Shown here one piece after another: positions 28,188 through 36,332 of a stretch of DNA of 64,000 nucleotides. The stretch covers positions 372,001 through 436,000 of the forward strand of contig NZ_JQJK01000008.1 in the NCBI RefSeq assembly GCF_000745485.1. Direction: 5' to 3'. The translations under genes and the position numbers were made by a program. Each line of letters starts with the position of its first letter. Position 1 is the first letter of the stretch. The notes under the pieces are model-generated. The model saw only the letters and a program-made list of their open reading frames with translations, had not been told where the DNA came from and made no database searches. Source of the stretch: Methanobacterium veterum. GTDB lineage: Archaea > Methanobacteriota > Methanobacteria > Methanobacteriales > Methanobacteriaceae.

Positions 28188-28658
28188 ATGGAAGCAAAAA
28201 AAATTATAGTTCTGGGAGATTCAGATTCAGGAAAAACCACCGCATTAGAATACATATGTGAAAATTTAACAAAAACTACCGCATTAGACTATGGAAAAGC
28301 ATTGATAAATGACAAAAGGGCATACTTCTTCTGTTCTCCCGGAAATAAACGATTTGCATTTATGCAGGACATAATATCAAAGAATCTTGATGGGGCCATT
28401 ATATTTATAGATAATACAATAGGTATCACAAAAAATAATATGAAATTAATTCGATTCATTGAAGAAAAAAGAGTTCCTTATATCATATTTGCAAATAAAC
28501 AGGATATAAATAATAAACCATTAAATATAGATGTCAATGCACCCATTATTCCAACAAACGCCGTAACAGGGCAAGGAATCAAAAATGGCTTAGAAAGATT
28601 ATTTAAATTAATGAGTAATGAACGTATGAAATTTAAGCAAATGGCAGTTGCCACATAA
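28188..28658 (+). CDS. small COG2229-like (SRPRB/MglA-type) GTPase, nitrogen-regulated
   Basis: A 156-residue P-loop GTPase. Walker A GDSDSGKTT (about 10-18); switch region TALDYGKALI; a G3-like SPGNKRFAFM (about 50-59) where the usual DTPG Asp is replaced by Ser; G4 NKQD (about 102-105); G5-like TNAVTGQG. The order resembles the COG2229 family (TVALDFG, LFGTPGQERFWFM), whose members work with roadblock or receptor partners. The altered G3 suggests slow or altered hydrolysis. It begins 26 bases after an NrpR operator and is followed by a GTPase-PII fusion 52 bases on, so it probably acts in nitrogen sensing. Related to the fusion's G domain by duplication. Confidence 0.8.
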   Translation: MEAKKIIVLGDSDSGKTTALEYICENLTKTTALDYGKALINDKRAYFFCSPGNKRFAFMQDIISKNLDGAIIFIDNTIGITKNNMKLIRFIEEKRVPYIIFANKQDINNKPLNIDVNAPIIPTNAVTGQGIKNGLERLFKLMSNERMKFKQMAVAT

Positions 28659-28710
28659 CTACCCCTAAAAAGTCAATACAACTATAAATAATAAATTACA
28701 GGTGATTTTA

Positions 28711-29679
28711 ATGATAAAAATCCTGATTTTAGGAGCTTCAGGTTCTGGAAAAACAACTGCTTTGAAGCATATAAACAACCATGAAAATGTATCTATTTCA
28801 TCATTTGACTATGGAAAAGCAACTATTGGTGAAGATACAGCTTATCTTTTTAGTTCTCCAGGTGTAGAAGGATTCAAATTTATAAATGACATAATATCCC
28901 CTGATGTTGATGGAGTTATAATATTTATAAATAATTCAATAGGTATTACTGAAACAGATGAAGGAATAATCAATTTTATAGATAAACACATTCCTTATGT
29001 TATATTTGCAAATAAACAGGATTTAAATAGTTCCAATTTAAAAATTGATTCAAATGCAATGGTTGTACCCACAATTGCAACAGAAGGAATTGGAGTAAAT
29101 GACGGCGTGAGAATGCTGCTCAAATTAGTGGAAAATAGTGTAAAACCGGATATAAACCACGAAAAAGAATATGATAATACAGTTAAATCAAGTAATGACA
29201 GGATTACAAAACCCAAAAGAGAATTCAAAGATATAATCAATGATATCAAATTAGCGCGTGAAAAAGATCCACAAAAGCCTGATTTCAAAGAGATAGTTAA
29301 AAAAATTAAACCTTTACGTAATAGCGAAGTTGAAAAAGCAGAAATTTGTAAATTAAAATTAATAATGCACCCCATAGAACTTGATAATGTAAAAAAAGCA
29401 CTGGAAGACTATGGATTTTCTAATATAACCATAACTGAAGTTGGTCACCTTAACAATGAATCCGTATCTAAAGAAACATATAGAGCCAGCAGGTATGATA
29501 TAAATATCCCTCAAAGAATACAACTAAGCATGGTAATGAAACGAGAAGATGTTAAATATGTACTTCAAGCTATAGAACCTATTAAAACAAAAGATATCAT
29601 GGACGAAATGTTTATATCTCCTGTAGAAAATGTGATAAGAATTAGAACTGAAGAACACGGCGAAGAAGCAATTGAATAA
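28711..29679 (+). CDS. GTPase fused to a degenerate PII (GlnK-like) domain
   Basis: A 322-residue fusion. Residues 1-145 are a COG2229-like GTPase (GASGSGKTT at 8-16, SPGVEGF near 49-55, NKQD at 101-104). Residues 146-210 are a charged linker with two similar motifs (FKDIINDIK, FKEIVKKIK). Residues 213-322 align with PII: LKLIMHPIELDNVKKALEDY, a T-loop with Tyr retained (SKETYRASRYDINIPQ), and FISPVENVIRIRTEEHGEEA. The ATP-binding B-loop [10 protein letters not shown] of GlnK is changed to KTKDIMDEMF, losing the glycines and lysine, so nucleotide or 2-oxoglutarate binding is probably lost or altered. ATG 28711 lies five bases after AGGTGA. I know of no described function for this fusion. Confidence 0.82.
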   Translation: MIKILILGASGSGKTTALKHINNHENVSISSFDYGKATIGEDTAYLFSSPGVEGFKFINDIISPDVDGVIIFINNSIGITETDEGIINFIDKHIPYVIFANKQDLNSSNLKIDSNAMVVPTIATEGIGVNDGVRMLLKLVENSVKPDINHEKEYDNTVKSSNDRITKPKREFKDIINDIKLAREKDPQKPDFKEIVKKIKPLRNSEVEKAEICKLKLIMHPIELDNVKKALEDYGFSNITITEVGHLNNESVSKETYRASRYDINIPQRIQLSMVMKREDVKYVLQAIEPIKTKDIMDEMFISPVENVIRIRTEEHGEEAIE

Positions 29680-29708
29680 TGTTTTAAATAAATTAAAAAA
29701 ATAAGAAG

Positions 29709-29724
29709 GGTAAAATTATTTACC
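29709..29724 (-). terminator. pdxS terminator overlapping its stop codon
   Basis: On the minus strand GGTAAATAATTTTACC includes the TAA stop of pdxS. It is followed by CTTCTTATTTTTTT. Confidence 0.55.
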
Positions 29725-30601
29725 ATCCTCTTGACTGGAGCCTTTCTTCTTCTGGAATTTGGCTTATTTCAAGACCGGGCATAGCTTTTCCAAGCCCTCT
29801 TGAAACTTTAGCTATGACTTCAGCGTCTTCATAATTGGCTGTTGCTTCAGTAACTGCTTTTGCAACTAATTCTGGATTTTCTGATTTAAATATTCCAGAT
29901 CCAACGAAAACACCGTCTGCTCCAAGCTGCATCATAAGTGCAGCGTCTGCAGGTGTTGCAACCCCCCCAGCTGCGAAGTTTACAACTGGTAATTTTCCAA
30001 GTTCAGCTGTCTGTTTTACAAGCTCGTATGGAGCTTCAAGTTCTCTTGCAATTCCCCATAGTTCTTCTTCAGTTTTGTTTCTGATTTCCCTTATGGTTCC
30101 CTGTATCATTCTCATGTGTCTTACAGCTTCAACCACGTTACCTGTACCTGCTTCACCTTTTGTCCTTATCATAGCGGCCCCTTCATCTATTCTCCTTAGT
30201 GCTTCGCCAAGGTTTCTTGCCCCGCAGACAAAAGGAATTGTAAATTTCTTTTTATCAACATGATATTTTTCATCAGCAGGTGTTAGAACTTCACTTTCAT
30301 CAATCATATCAACACCAAGGGATTCTAATACCTGTGCTTCAACAAAGTGGCCTATTCTAACTTTTGCCATAACTGGTATTGAAACTGCGTCCATTATTTC
30401 AATAACCTTTGAAGGATCTGCCATTCTGGCAACTCCGCCTGCAGCCCTTATATCAGCTGGGACTTTTTCTAGAGCCATTACTGCTACTGCACCTGCATTT
30501 TCTGCTATTTCTGCCTGTTCAGCGTTTACGACGTCCATTATGACTCCGCCTTTGGTCATTTTTGCAAATCCTTTCTTTAAAACTTCTGTTCCATGTAACA
30601 T
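29720..30601 (-). CDS. pdxS: pyridoxal 5'-phosphate synthase lyase subunit PdxS
   Basis: A 293-residue (beta/alpha)8 PLP synthase that builds PLP from ribose-5-phosphate, glyceraldehyde-3-phosphate and ammonia from PdxT. Signatures: [32 protein letters not shown] with [13 protein letters not shown] (catalytic Lys), [26 protein letters not shown] (second Lys region and Arg), [18 protein letters not shown], and [15 protein letters not shown]. The start is ATG 30601, with GGAGG about 8 bases before it; the upstream codons to 30616 lack support. Length is exactly that of archaeal PdxS. It is not next to pdxT, which lies 11 kb away in the glutamate synthase operon. Confidence 0.96.
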   Translation of the reverse strand: MLHGTEVLKKGFAKMTKGGVIMDVVNAEQAEIAENAGAVAVMALEKVPADIRAAGGVARMADPSKVIEIMDAVSIPVMAKVRIGHFVEAQVLESLGVDMIDESEVLTPADEKYHVDKKKFTIPFVCGARNLGEALRRIDEGAAMIRTKGEAGTGNVVEAVRHMRMIQGTIREIRNKTEEELWGIARELEAPYELVKQTAELGKLPVVNFAAGGVATPADAALMMQLGADGVFVGSGIFKSENPELVAKAVTEATANYEDAEVIAKVSRGLGKAMPGLEISQIPEEERLQSRGW

Positions 30602-30700
30602 CGAATTTTCCTCCAAATGATTTTGTTAAATTAAATTTTTTTTCCTAAATGCAAGAGTTAAAAAGCATCATTACTTAAAAACATTGTTTAGGTTAACATT

Positions 30701-30718
30701 ATATAACAATTGTTATAT
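30701..30718 (-). promoter_or_regulatory. perfect palindrome over the probable pdxS TATA box
   Basis: ATATAACAATTGTTATAT is an 18-base perfect palindrome about 100 bases before pdxS. Its arms form TATA-like sequence on both strands. It could be a bidirectional promoter core or a repressor site. Confidence 0.45.
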
Positions 30719-31405
30719 TATAAATCTTTTTATAGATTACTTATTAATTTGATTTCAAAGATTAAATAGTTTAACGGGATCATTTTTTGATACTTAAAAA
30801 TTACAAGTGTACCTGATCTGAATATTAATCCATTTTAAATCTTTAGGAATTAAAGTTCTCAGTTACAACTATAAACTGGAGTCCCATCTTGATTTTATGA
30901 TAAAAAAATTTTTAAACAGATGGAACTCATAACTGCACACAACTGCTGGTGACACAATTTTTTTCAAATTTTATATGTTTATTTTTTGACATAGTATATT
31001 GATAGTTAGTACTACAAATTTTTTGCAATGACTGCGTTAAACGGTTAGTTCGTTATAGTTCAGTTTAACGAAGTATCTAAGCACATAATTTTCAAAATTT
31101 AATAAAATAAAATAAATTTAAAATTACCAAAAATCACTCACCAGAGATACATGTAGCCAGTAATTTACTTTAATTTTTTCAATTTTTATAATAATTATAA
31201 ATTTCATCAAGTAAAAACTACCTTTTCACATTAAAGCTACATAAACTAGCATTTTTTTTATTTTGCAAATTAATAGATCAGTTCCAATGTGATCATGTCA
31301 TTAATAGTTAGATTTTTTGATATTGCAGTAAACTTAAAGTATTAATAATTACAATATAATTAATATATTGAATTAATTGATTTATATATAAAAAGGAGAT
31401 AAGAA
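30719..31405. other. large AT-rich gap with a long-range inverted repeat
   Basis: No reading frame of note in about 690 bases. It contains GAGTCCCATCT (30879-30889) facing AGATGGAACTC (30918-30928), one mismatch in 11 with a 28-base loop, and a second dyad, GCGTTAAAC / GTTTAACG, around 31034-31074. These may mark an untranslated RNA or a decayed element. TTTATATATAAA just before 31392 is the likely promoter or leader of the PRC-barrel gene. Confidence 0.35.
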
Positions 31406-31696
31406 ATGAAAATAGCAGATGAATTAAAGGGTAAAGAAGTTATAGATGCAGCTGGAAATAAAGTAGGTGAAATAAGTGATGCAGAATGGAGCCCTCAAAC
31501 CAACAGGGTTGAATCGCTAATTGTTACAGAAGGAGGGGCTTCTGCTAAACTGGGAATGGGCAAAAAAATAGAGATACCCTACAGCGAAATTAAAACCATA
31601 GGCGAAAAAGTGCTCTTAAACGGTACAAGTAAATCTGAAAGTGTAGAAGAACCTCCAAGCATAGAAGAAATCAAAAGAAGGGAAGAAGAAATATAA
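31406..31696 (+). CDS. PRC-barrel domain protein
   Basis: A 96-residue cytosolic protein that is one PRC-barrel: LKGKEVIDAAGNKVGEISDAEWSPQTN, then SLIVTEGG, IPYSEIKTIGEKVLLNG, and a charged tail. Such archaeal PRC-barrel proteins are often compared with RimM domains and CdpB-type division proteins; a role here is unknown. AAGGAGAT precedes the ATG. It stands alone between two long gaps. Confidence 0.8.
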   Translation: MKIADELKGKEVIDAAGNKVGEISDAEWSPQTNRVESLIVTEGGASAKLGMGKKIEIPYSEIKTIGEKVLLNGTSKSESVEEPPSIEEIKRREEEI

Positions 31697-32169
31697 AATT
31701 TCCTACTAACCATATATTCTTTTACAAATTACATACCCAAACTCAAAAGAAGAGATAAATATCCCCCTTACTTATTTTTACACTCTTACCATTTATTTTT
31801 ATAAATTGTATTCCTTTCCATTACTAGAAAAATACAAACAATATAACTAATTTATGGATCTATCAGCCGTTTCGAGTAAAATTTTAAACTTAACAAAATA
31901 AAACTATTCTATGGGGATATTAACGTTTCATTTATCTAAGCTCAGAATGATTTTTAATTTAATCAGATTAACCTTTCATTTAAATGATCAAATAGGGTTA
32001 ACCATATAAAAAAAATAGTCTAACTTGATAGTAAACAATATTATAGAATATACCTCAATTTCCAGTTAGAAAATAGCGAAATATTATTGGAAATAAAAAT
32101 TATTTAAAATTTAATAAGTCTTTGTCTAAGTTTTAGAAAGTACAATAGTACTTTCCATATTAAATAAAA
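31697..32169. other. AT-rich gap before the flanking repeat of array A5
   Basis: Nothing recognisable beyond AT-rich sequence; no reading frame of note. Confidence 0.3.
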
Positions 32170-32202
32170 GTTAGTAATTTTCTAGACATTCATCCTTTAA
32201 AA
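32170..32202. repeat. left copy of a 33-base direct repeat flanking array A5
   Basis: GTTAGTAATTTTCTAGACAT... is repeated at 32553-32585 with one mismatch (G/A). The right copy is the last codons and stop of the ASCH-TPR gene, so the left copy is a displaced duplicate of that gene end. Confidence 0.8.
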
Positions 32203-32239
32203 TTTAAGTATCTTACTTTGATCAAATTGAAATTCATTT

Positions 32240-32552
32240 TTGTTCTTCGATCTCCGCAGCGAAGCTTACGAAAAACTATGTTTTTCGTGCTGCAAAAACA
32301 AGTTTTTGCAAGCTTTTGGAAATTTCCAATTTCCGATGTTTGCAAATCTTCGATTTGCAACCGCAAAAACCAATGGTTTTTGCATGCCCCGAAAACTTCG
32401 TTTTCGAGGGCGAGGATTTTTCGATCCATCCCTTGCAAAATCAAAGATTTTGCACGCCCAAAAATTCTATGAATTTTTGACGGCTTTTTTTGAAAAAGTT
32501 GGCAAAATTTTCAATTTTGCCACGTTAAAAATCAAAGATTTTTAACAGGGTG
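32240..32552. repeat. nested hairpin array A5 between direct repeats
   Basis: Outer AAGCTT pairs (32264/32329) enclose ACGAAAAACtatGTTTTTCGT and GCAAAAACaaGTTTTTGC. Then come GGAAATTtccAATTTCC, GCAAATCttcGATTTGC, GCAAAAACCaatGGTTTTTGC, GAAAACttcGTTTTC, GCAAAATCaaaGATTTTGC, CAAAAATTCtatGAATTTTTG, GGCAAAATTttcAATTTTGCC and GTTAAAAATCaaaGATTTTTAAC. Junctions GATGTTTG (32335), CAACCG (32358) and CATG (32383) are in the conserved order. Confidence 0.85.
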
Positions 32553-32553
32553 G

Positions 32554-33687
32554 TTAGTAATTTTCTAAACATTCATCCTTTAAAACACGGGCATCCTCAT
32601 TTGCAGGATTTATAAGTATAGCCCGGTTAAAACACTCTGCTGCTTTTTCAAACTCATCAAGCTCCATAAGGGCCACACCTTTATTGCTCCAGATAATATC
32701 ATTTTTAGAATCTAGATTTAACGCTTCGTCGTAACAATTTAAAGCTTCATCAAACCTTCCAAGCTCTAAAAGGGCATTACCTTTACGGTTCCAGGTTGAT
32801 GCATCAGGTGATTCTTCAAGGCATAACTCCAATGCTTTATCATAAGCTGTAAGCGCTTCTTCAGTTCTTTCTAATTCTGTTAAAATATTTCCCTTTGCAT
32901 TCCACACATCAGGATTTTCAGGCTCTATTTCTAGAATCTTATCATAGCATTTTAAAGCATCTTCAAATCTGCCAAGCATCTCTAAAATAAATCCTCTCCA
33001 GTACAATACAGCAGAGTTAGCTTTATTTATCTTTAAAGCCTTTGTATTGCACTTTAATGCTTCTTCAGGCTTATTTGAATTTAAAAGTGCTATTGCCTTG
33101 TTGTTCCAGATGAACTCATTCTCAGGATCGTTTTCTAATGCTTTATCATAGTTTTTGATGGCTTCATCGAACTTACCTAAACGTGACAGATTGTCTCCCC
33201 TCTTATTTAAAAGATAAACATCGTCAGGGTCATGTCTTAAAGCTGCGGTATAGCACATTACAGAATCATTGAATCTTCCTGAATCAAACAGTATATCTGC
33301 TCTTTTGGTTATCAAAGCTTTTTCATCTATTTTTTCGCCTTCCCATTTATCAACGGGATACTTTTTAAACCTTATTATCTGGAACAACGAATCATCGCTT
33401 GTATCATCAGGATACATCTTTCTAAATTCTGCTTCCAGCTCTGCAGCACTTTCAAAACCTTCTTCTCTTGCAAGATCATCATCTTTAATGATATCTTTAA
33501 ATTCCATAATCTCTACACCGGTTACTTCAGCTTCAAATAGCTTTTTACGCTCTTTGGATATGAGATTCCAGTAACAGTGAAGACGATCCCCAGGAGACAG
33601 TGGTTTTTTCCATAGTTTCCTTATTGTGGTAGTTTTTTTACCCGTTATAAGTTCTAAATGACTGCTTCCAAATAATAATATAGGCAT
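32554..33687 (-). CDS. ASCH-domain protein with C-terminal TPR repeats
   Basis: A 377-residue protein. Residues 1-110 look like an ASCH domain (putative RNA-binding; LELITGKKTTTIRKLWKKPL, PGDRLHCYWN, EAEVTGVEIMEFKDI). Residues about 125-370 are seven or so TPRs of 34 residues with the canonical W-x3-G-x2-L...F-x2-A pattern (AWNAKGN-type, e.g. VWNAKGNILTELERTEEAL). The fusion suggests an RNA-binding module displayed on a protein-interaction scaffold; function unknown. No good binding site is visible before ATG 33687 (TTAGGCGGAGG is 8-18 bases away and acceptable). Its last 33 bases are duplicated 380 bases downstream, on the far side of a hairpin array. Confidence 0.75.
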   Translation of the reverse strand: MPILLFGSSHLELITGKKTTTIRKLWKKPLSPGDRLHCYWNLISKERKKLFEAEVTGVEIMEFKDIIKDDDLAREEGFESAAELEAEFRKMYPDDTSDDSLFQIIRFKKYPVDKWEGEKIDEKALITKRADILFDSGRFNDSVMCYTAALRHDPDDVYLLNKRGDNLSRLGKFDEAIKNYDKALENDPENEFIWNNKAIALLNSNKPEEALKCNTKALKINKANSAVLYWRGFILEMLGRFEDALKCYDKILEIEPENPDVWNAKGNILTELERTEEALTAYDKALELCLEESPDASTWNRKGNALLELGRFDEALNCYDEALNLDSKNDIIWSNKGVALMELDEFEKAAECFNRAILINPANEDARVLKDECLENY

Positions 33688-33721
33688 ATACGACCTCCGC
33701 CTAATGAAAAATAATAATTAA

Positions 33722-34420
33722 TTAATTTATAAATTCATTTCCAAATTCTGCTGTTTTTATTCTCACTTTTTTTAAGAATGGTTTTACAGCCTTACCAATT
33801 TCTCTAAGTTCATCCCTTGAAGGAACAGGCGTGCCCTGTAATTTTTTATCTAATACAATTTTATCTCTGAATTGTTGAATTGTATATATATCTGAGGTTA
33901 TAGTTTTTGCAATTGCAATTATGTCTTGAGGATCCATTAAGAAGGGTACATAAGTTGTCCTGCACTCAAGATATATTTTATTATCTATGCAAATTTCCAT
34001 ACTTTCTTTAACATTATCCCCTATATCTGATCCTATAATCTCTTCGTACTTATCAAAAGGAGCCTTAATATCTAAAGCTACATAATCCAGCAGATCTATA
34101 AGTTCAGAAAGTTTATCTGGGAAACATCCATTGGTATCCAGTTTAGTTTTTAATCCCTGATTTTTACAGTATTTCAAGATTTTTTTCACATCATCATACT
34201 GTATAAGAGCTTCCCCTCCAGTTATTACAACGCTGTCTATAAAATCAATGGAACTTTCAATTTTTTCAATGATTTCATCAAGTTCTACTGATTTTCCATT
34301 GTCTATGAGTTCAGGATTATGGCAATATGGACACTTTAAAATACAACCTCCTGAAAAAATAACGATGGACATTTTTCCAGGAAATTCCAGAGAGGATACG
34401 ATTATATCTCCTATCATCAT
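33722..34420 (-). CDS. nrdG: radical SAM protein, anaerobic ribonucleotide reductase activating type
   Basis: A 232-residue radical SAM enzyme. GGCILKCPYCHNPEL (about 25-39) holds the CxxxCxxC cluster motif binding the 4Fe-4S cluster that cleaves SAM. VITGGEAL and LDTNGCFPDKL follow, as in the NrdG/PflA activase group, whose members install a glycyl radical on class III ribonucleotide reductase. No reductase gene is nearby, so the partner is inferred. Two consecutive ATGs begin the protein after GAGGTTGT; the first is used here. It follows hisC by 25 bases on the same strand and may be co-transcribed with it. Confidence 0.82.
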   Translation of the reverse strand: MMIGDIIVSSLEFPGKMSIVIFSGGCILKCPYCHNPELIDNGKSVELDEIIEKIESSIDFIDSVVITGGEALIQYDDVKKILKYCKNQGLKTKLDTNGCFPDKLSELIDLLDYVALDIKAPFDKYEEIIGSDIGDNVKESMEICIDNKIYLECRTTYVPFLMDPQDIIAIAKTITSDIYTIQQFRDKIVLDKKLQGTPVPSRDELREIGKAVKPFLKKVRIKTAEFGNEFIN

Positions 34421-34445
34421 TTAAATTACAACCTCAAATATCAAA

Positions 34446-35546
34446 TTACCCAATTAAATCTGCAAGTATTTCAATAAATCGGGCATCTTCTTCCATTGTC
34501 CCGACACTTACCCTTACCCAGTACTCATCCAGTCCTTTAAACGAAGCACAGTCTCTTACAATGACTCCTCTTTTTAAGAGCTCTTCTGCAAATTCACTGG
34601 AGGTCATTCCAGTTTCTTTAACACCTACAAGCAGATAATTTGATTTTGAAGGGTAAACATCAAGTTTATCAAATTTAGACATGTTTTCATATAAAAATTC
34701 TCTGCTTTGGATTCCAATTTCTATGGATTCTTGTATGTACTCCTTATCATCCAGCACTGCCGATGCTGCCTCATAGGAAAGCTTTGTAAGGCTGAATACT
34801 GGTTTTACCCTGTGCATGTATTCTATAAATTCCGGATTTGAGATTGCATAACCTATCCTCATTCCAGAAAGTCCAAAGACTTTAGAGAATGTCCTGAGCA
34901 GAAGCAAATTATCATAATCTTTTATTAGATCAACATTGTTAACTTCTGAAAACTCAAAATATGCCTCATCTGCAACCACAAGCGCATCTGTACTTTCAAG
35001 TACTCTCTTAATATCTCTTTTATCTATTAATGTCCCTGAAGGATTATTTGGAGTACATAAAAAGATTATTTTTGTTTTTTCAGATAAAGCTGCTATTATT
35101 GAATCCACATCAAGTTCGTTTTTTTCCATGTCCCATCGGGCATATACTGGAACTCCTCCGTGAATCTTTAAAGTAAATTCATAGTACATATATGAAGGTA
35201 GTGGGACTATAAATTCGTCGCCTGGTTCTATTAATGTTTTCCCGAGCACATCCAGGATTTCATCTGCCCCATCTCCACCTATTATTATGTTAGAACTGTC
35301 CACTCCAGAGTATAAAGCTAGTTTTTCCTTTAGTGGTTCCAAATTTGTTTCAGGATACTGACTTATTAACTGGAGACTCTCTTTTATCGCTTCCATTGAT
35401 TTTTCAGAAGGGCCAAGTGGATTTTCGTTTGATCCAAGCTTTATGATTGTTTCAGGATCAAGATTATATTTCTGTGCTATTTCTGGGATTGATTTTCCCG
35501 GAACGTAAGGATCAAGTTTTTTTACAGTTTCTTTTACTTTAACCAT
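34446..35546 (-). CDS. hisC: histidinol-phosphate aminotransferase
   Basis: A 366-residue fold-type I PLP aminotransferase of histidine biosynthesis (imidazole acetol phosphate + glutamate). [12 protein letters not shown] near the N-terminus, the PLP-phosphate and aspartate region [11 protein letters not shown] with [10 protein letters not shown], the Schiff-base Lys in [17 protein letters not shown], and the C-terminal [13 protein letters not shown] are all present. GGTGAT before ATG 35546 gives a clear start. No other his genes are in the window; in methanogens they are scattered. Confidence 0.92.
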   Translation of the reverse strand: MVKVKETVKKLDPYVPGKSIPEIAQKYNLDPETIIKLGSNENPLGPSEKSMEAIKESLQLISQYPETNLEPLKEKLALYSGVDSSNIIIGGDGADEILDVLGKTLIEPGDEFIVPLPSYMYYEFTLKIHGGVPVYARWDMEKNELDVDSIIAALSEKTKIIFLCTPNNPSGTLIDKRDIKRVLESTDALVVADEAYFEFSEVNNVDLIKDYDNLLLLRTFSKVFGLSGMRIGYAISNPEFIEYMHRVKPVFSLTKLSYEAASAVLDDKEYIQESIEIGIQSREFLYENMSKFDKLDVYPSKSNYLLVGVKETGMTSSEFAEELLKRGVIVRDCASFKGLDEYWVRVSVGTMEEDARFIEILADLIG

Positions 35547-35700
35547 ATGATCACCAGTTGTTCTACTAATATTAATTACTGGACTAATGTGTTGTGTTCT
35601 AAACCATGCGATTGACTGGATTAATTTAACCAGATAACTATTAATTCTAATTACAGATTTAATTATGTTGTATTTAATAGCGTGATTTAAACCACATAAT

Positions 35701-36168
35701 TTATTTTGCTAATTGTGCGTATCTTACAGCATGATCTTTAATACCTTCTATTTCTTCATCTGTAAGCTTTCTGACCGCCTTTGCAGGAGCGCCCAGGATT
35801 AAACTTCCTTCTTCAAATTCTTTTCCTTCTGTAACTAATGCACCTGCCCCAACAATACAGTTTTTCATGATTTTTGCACCATTTAAAACAGTAGCATTCA
35901 TTCCAATCAGGCAGTTATCTTCGATTTTACACCCGTGTAAAACTGCAGCGTGGCCTACAGTCACGTAATCTCCTAATTCAACCGGATAATTTTTTGATGA
36001 ATGTACGACGCAATTGTCCTGAACATTAGAATATTTTCCAATAGTTATGGATTCTATATCTCCTCTTAAAACAGCATTATACCATATTGAAGATTCTGAA
36101 TCGATTTTAACATTTCCAATTATTTTTGAACCTTCAAATGTCTTAACACTTTTATCTACAGTGCTCAT
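35701..36168 (-). CDS. gamma-class carbonic anhydrase-like hexapeptide-repeat protein
   Basis: A 155-residue left-handed beta-helix protein of the gamma carbonic anhydrase/PaaY/YrdA group. Hexapeptide repeats run through most of it. Zinc-ligand histidines are placed as in Cam-like proteins ([21 protein letters not shown]). The catalytic acidic loop of true Cam is absent, as in most relatives, so carbonic anhydrase activity is uncertain. ATG 36168 follows AGGTGAACCAA; the upstream GTG is within the binding site. Situated between hisC and glmU on the same strand. Confidence 0.85.
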   Translation of the reverse strand: MSTVDKSVKTFEGSKIIGNVKIDSESSIWYNAVLRGDIESITIGKYSNVQDNCVVHSSKNYPVELGDYVTVGHAAVLHGCKIEDNCLIGMNATVLNGAKIMKNCIVGAGALVTEGKEFEEGSLILGAPAKAVRKLTDEEIEGIKDHAVRYAQLAK

Positions 36169-36231
36169 TTGGTTCACCTACTTAAAAGTTAGTTAATTTA
36201 CGGCAATTCTATTTTAAACATGTTTAAACAT

Positions 36232-36279
36232 GTAAAAACCATAGGTTTTTACGGTTAAATAATCGAGAGATTATTTAAA
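36232..36279. repeat. short hairpin pair A6
   Basis: GTAAAAACCataGGTTTTTAC is followed by TTAAATAATCgagaGATTATTTAA, between the glmU-like gene and the hexapeptide gene. A minimal member of the array family. Confidence 0.65.
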
Positions 36280-36332
36280 CACAGTTAAATTCAATAAATC
36301 TAATCGTGTTATTCACTTAATAAATAACAAAT

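Noticed and set aside
32190..32545. Three overlapping reading frames on both strands in array A5
   Set aside because: Products are translations of hairpin repeats (rich in Phe, Lys, Cys) with mirror-like frames on both strands, as expected of inverted repeats.
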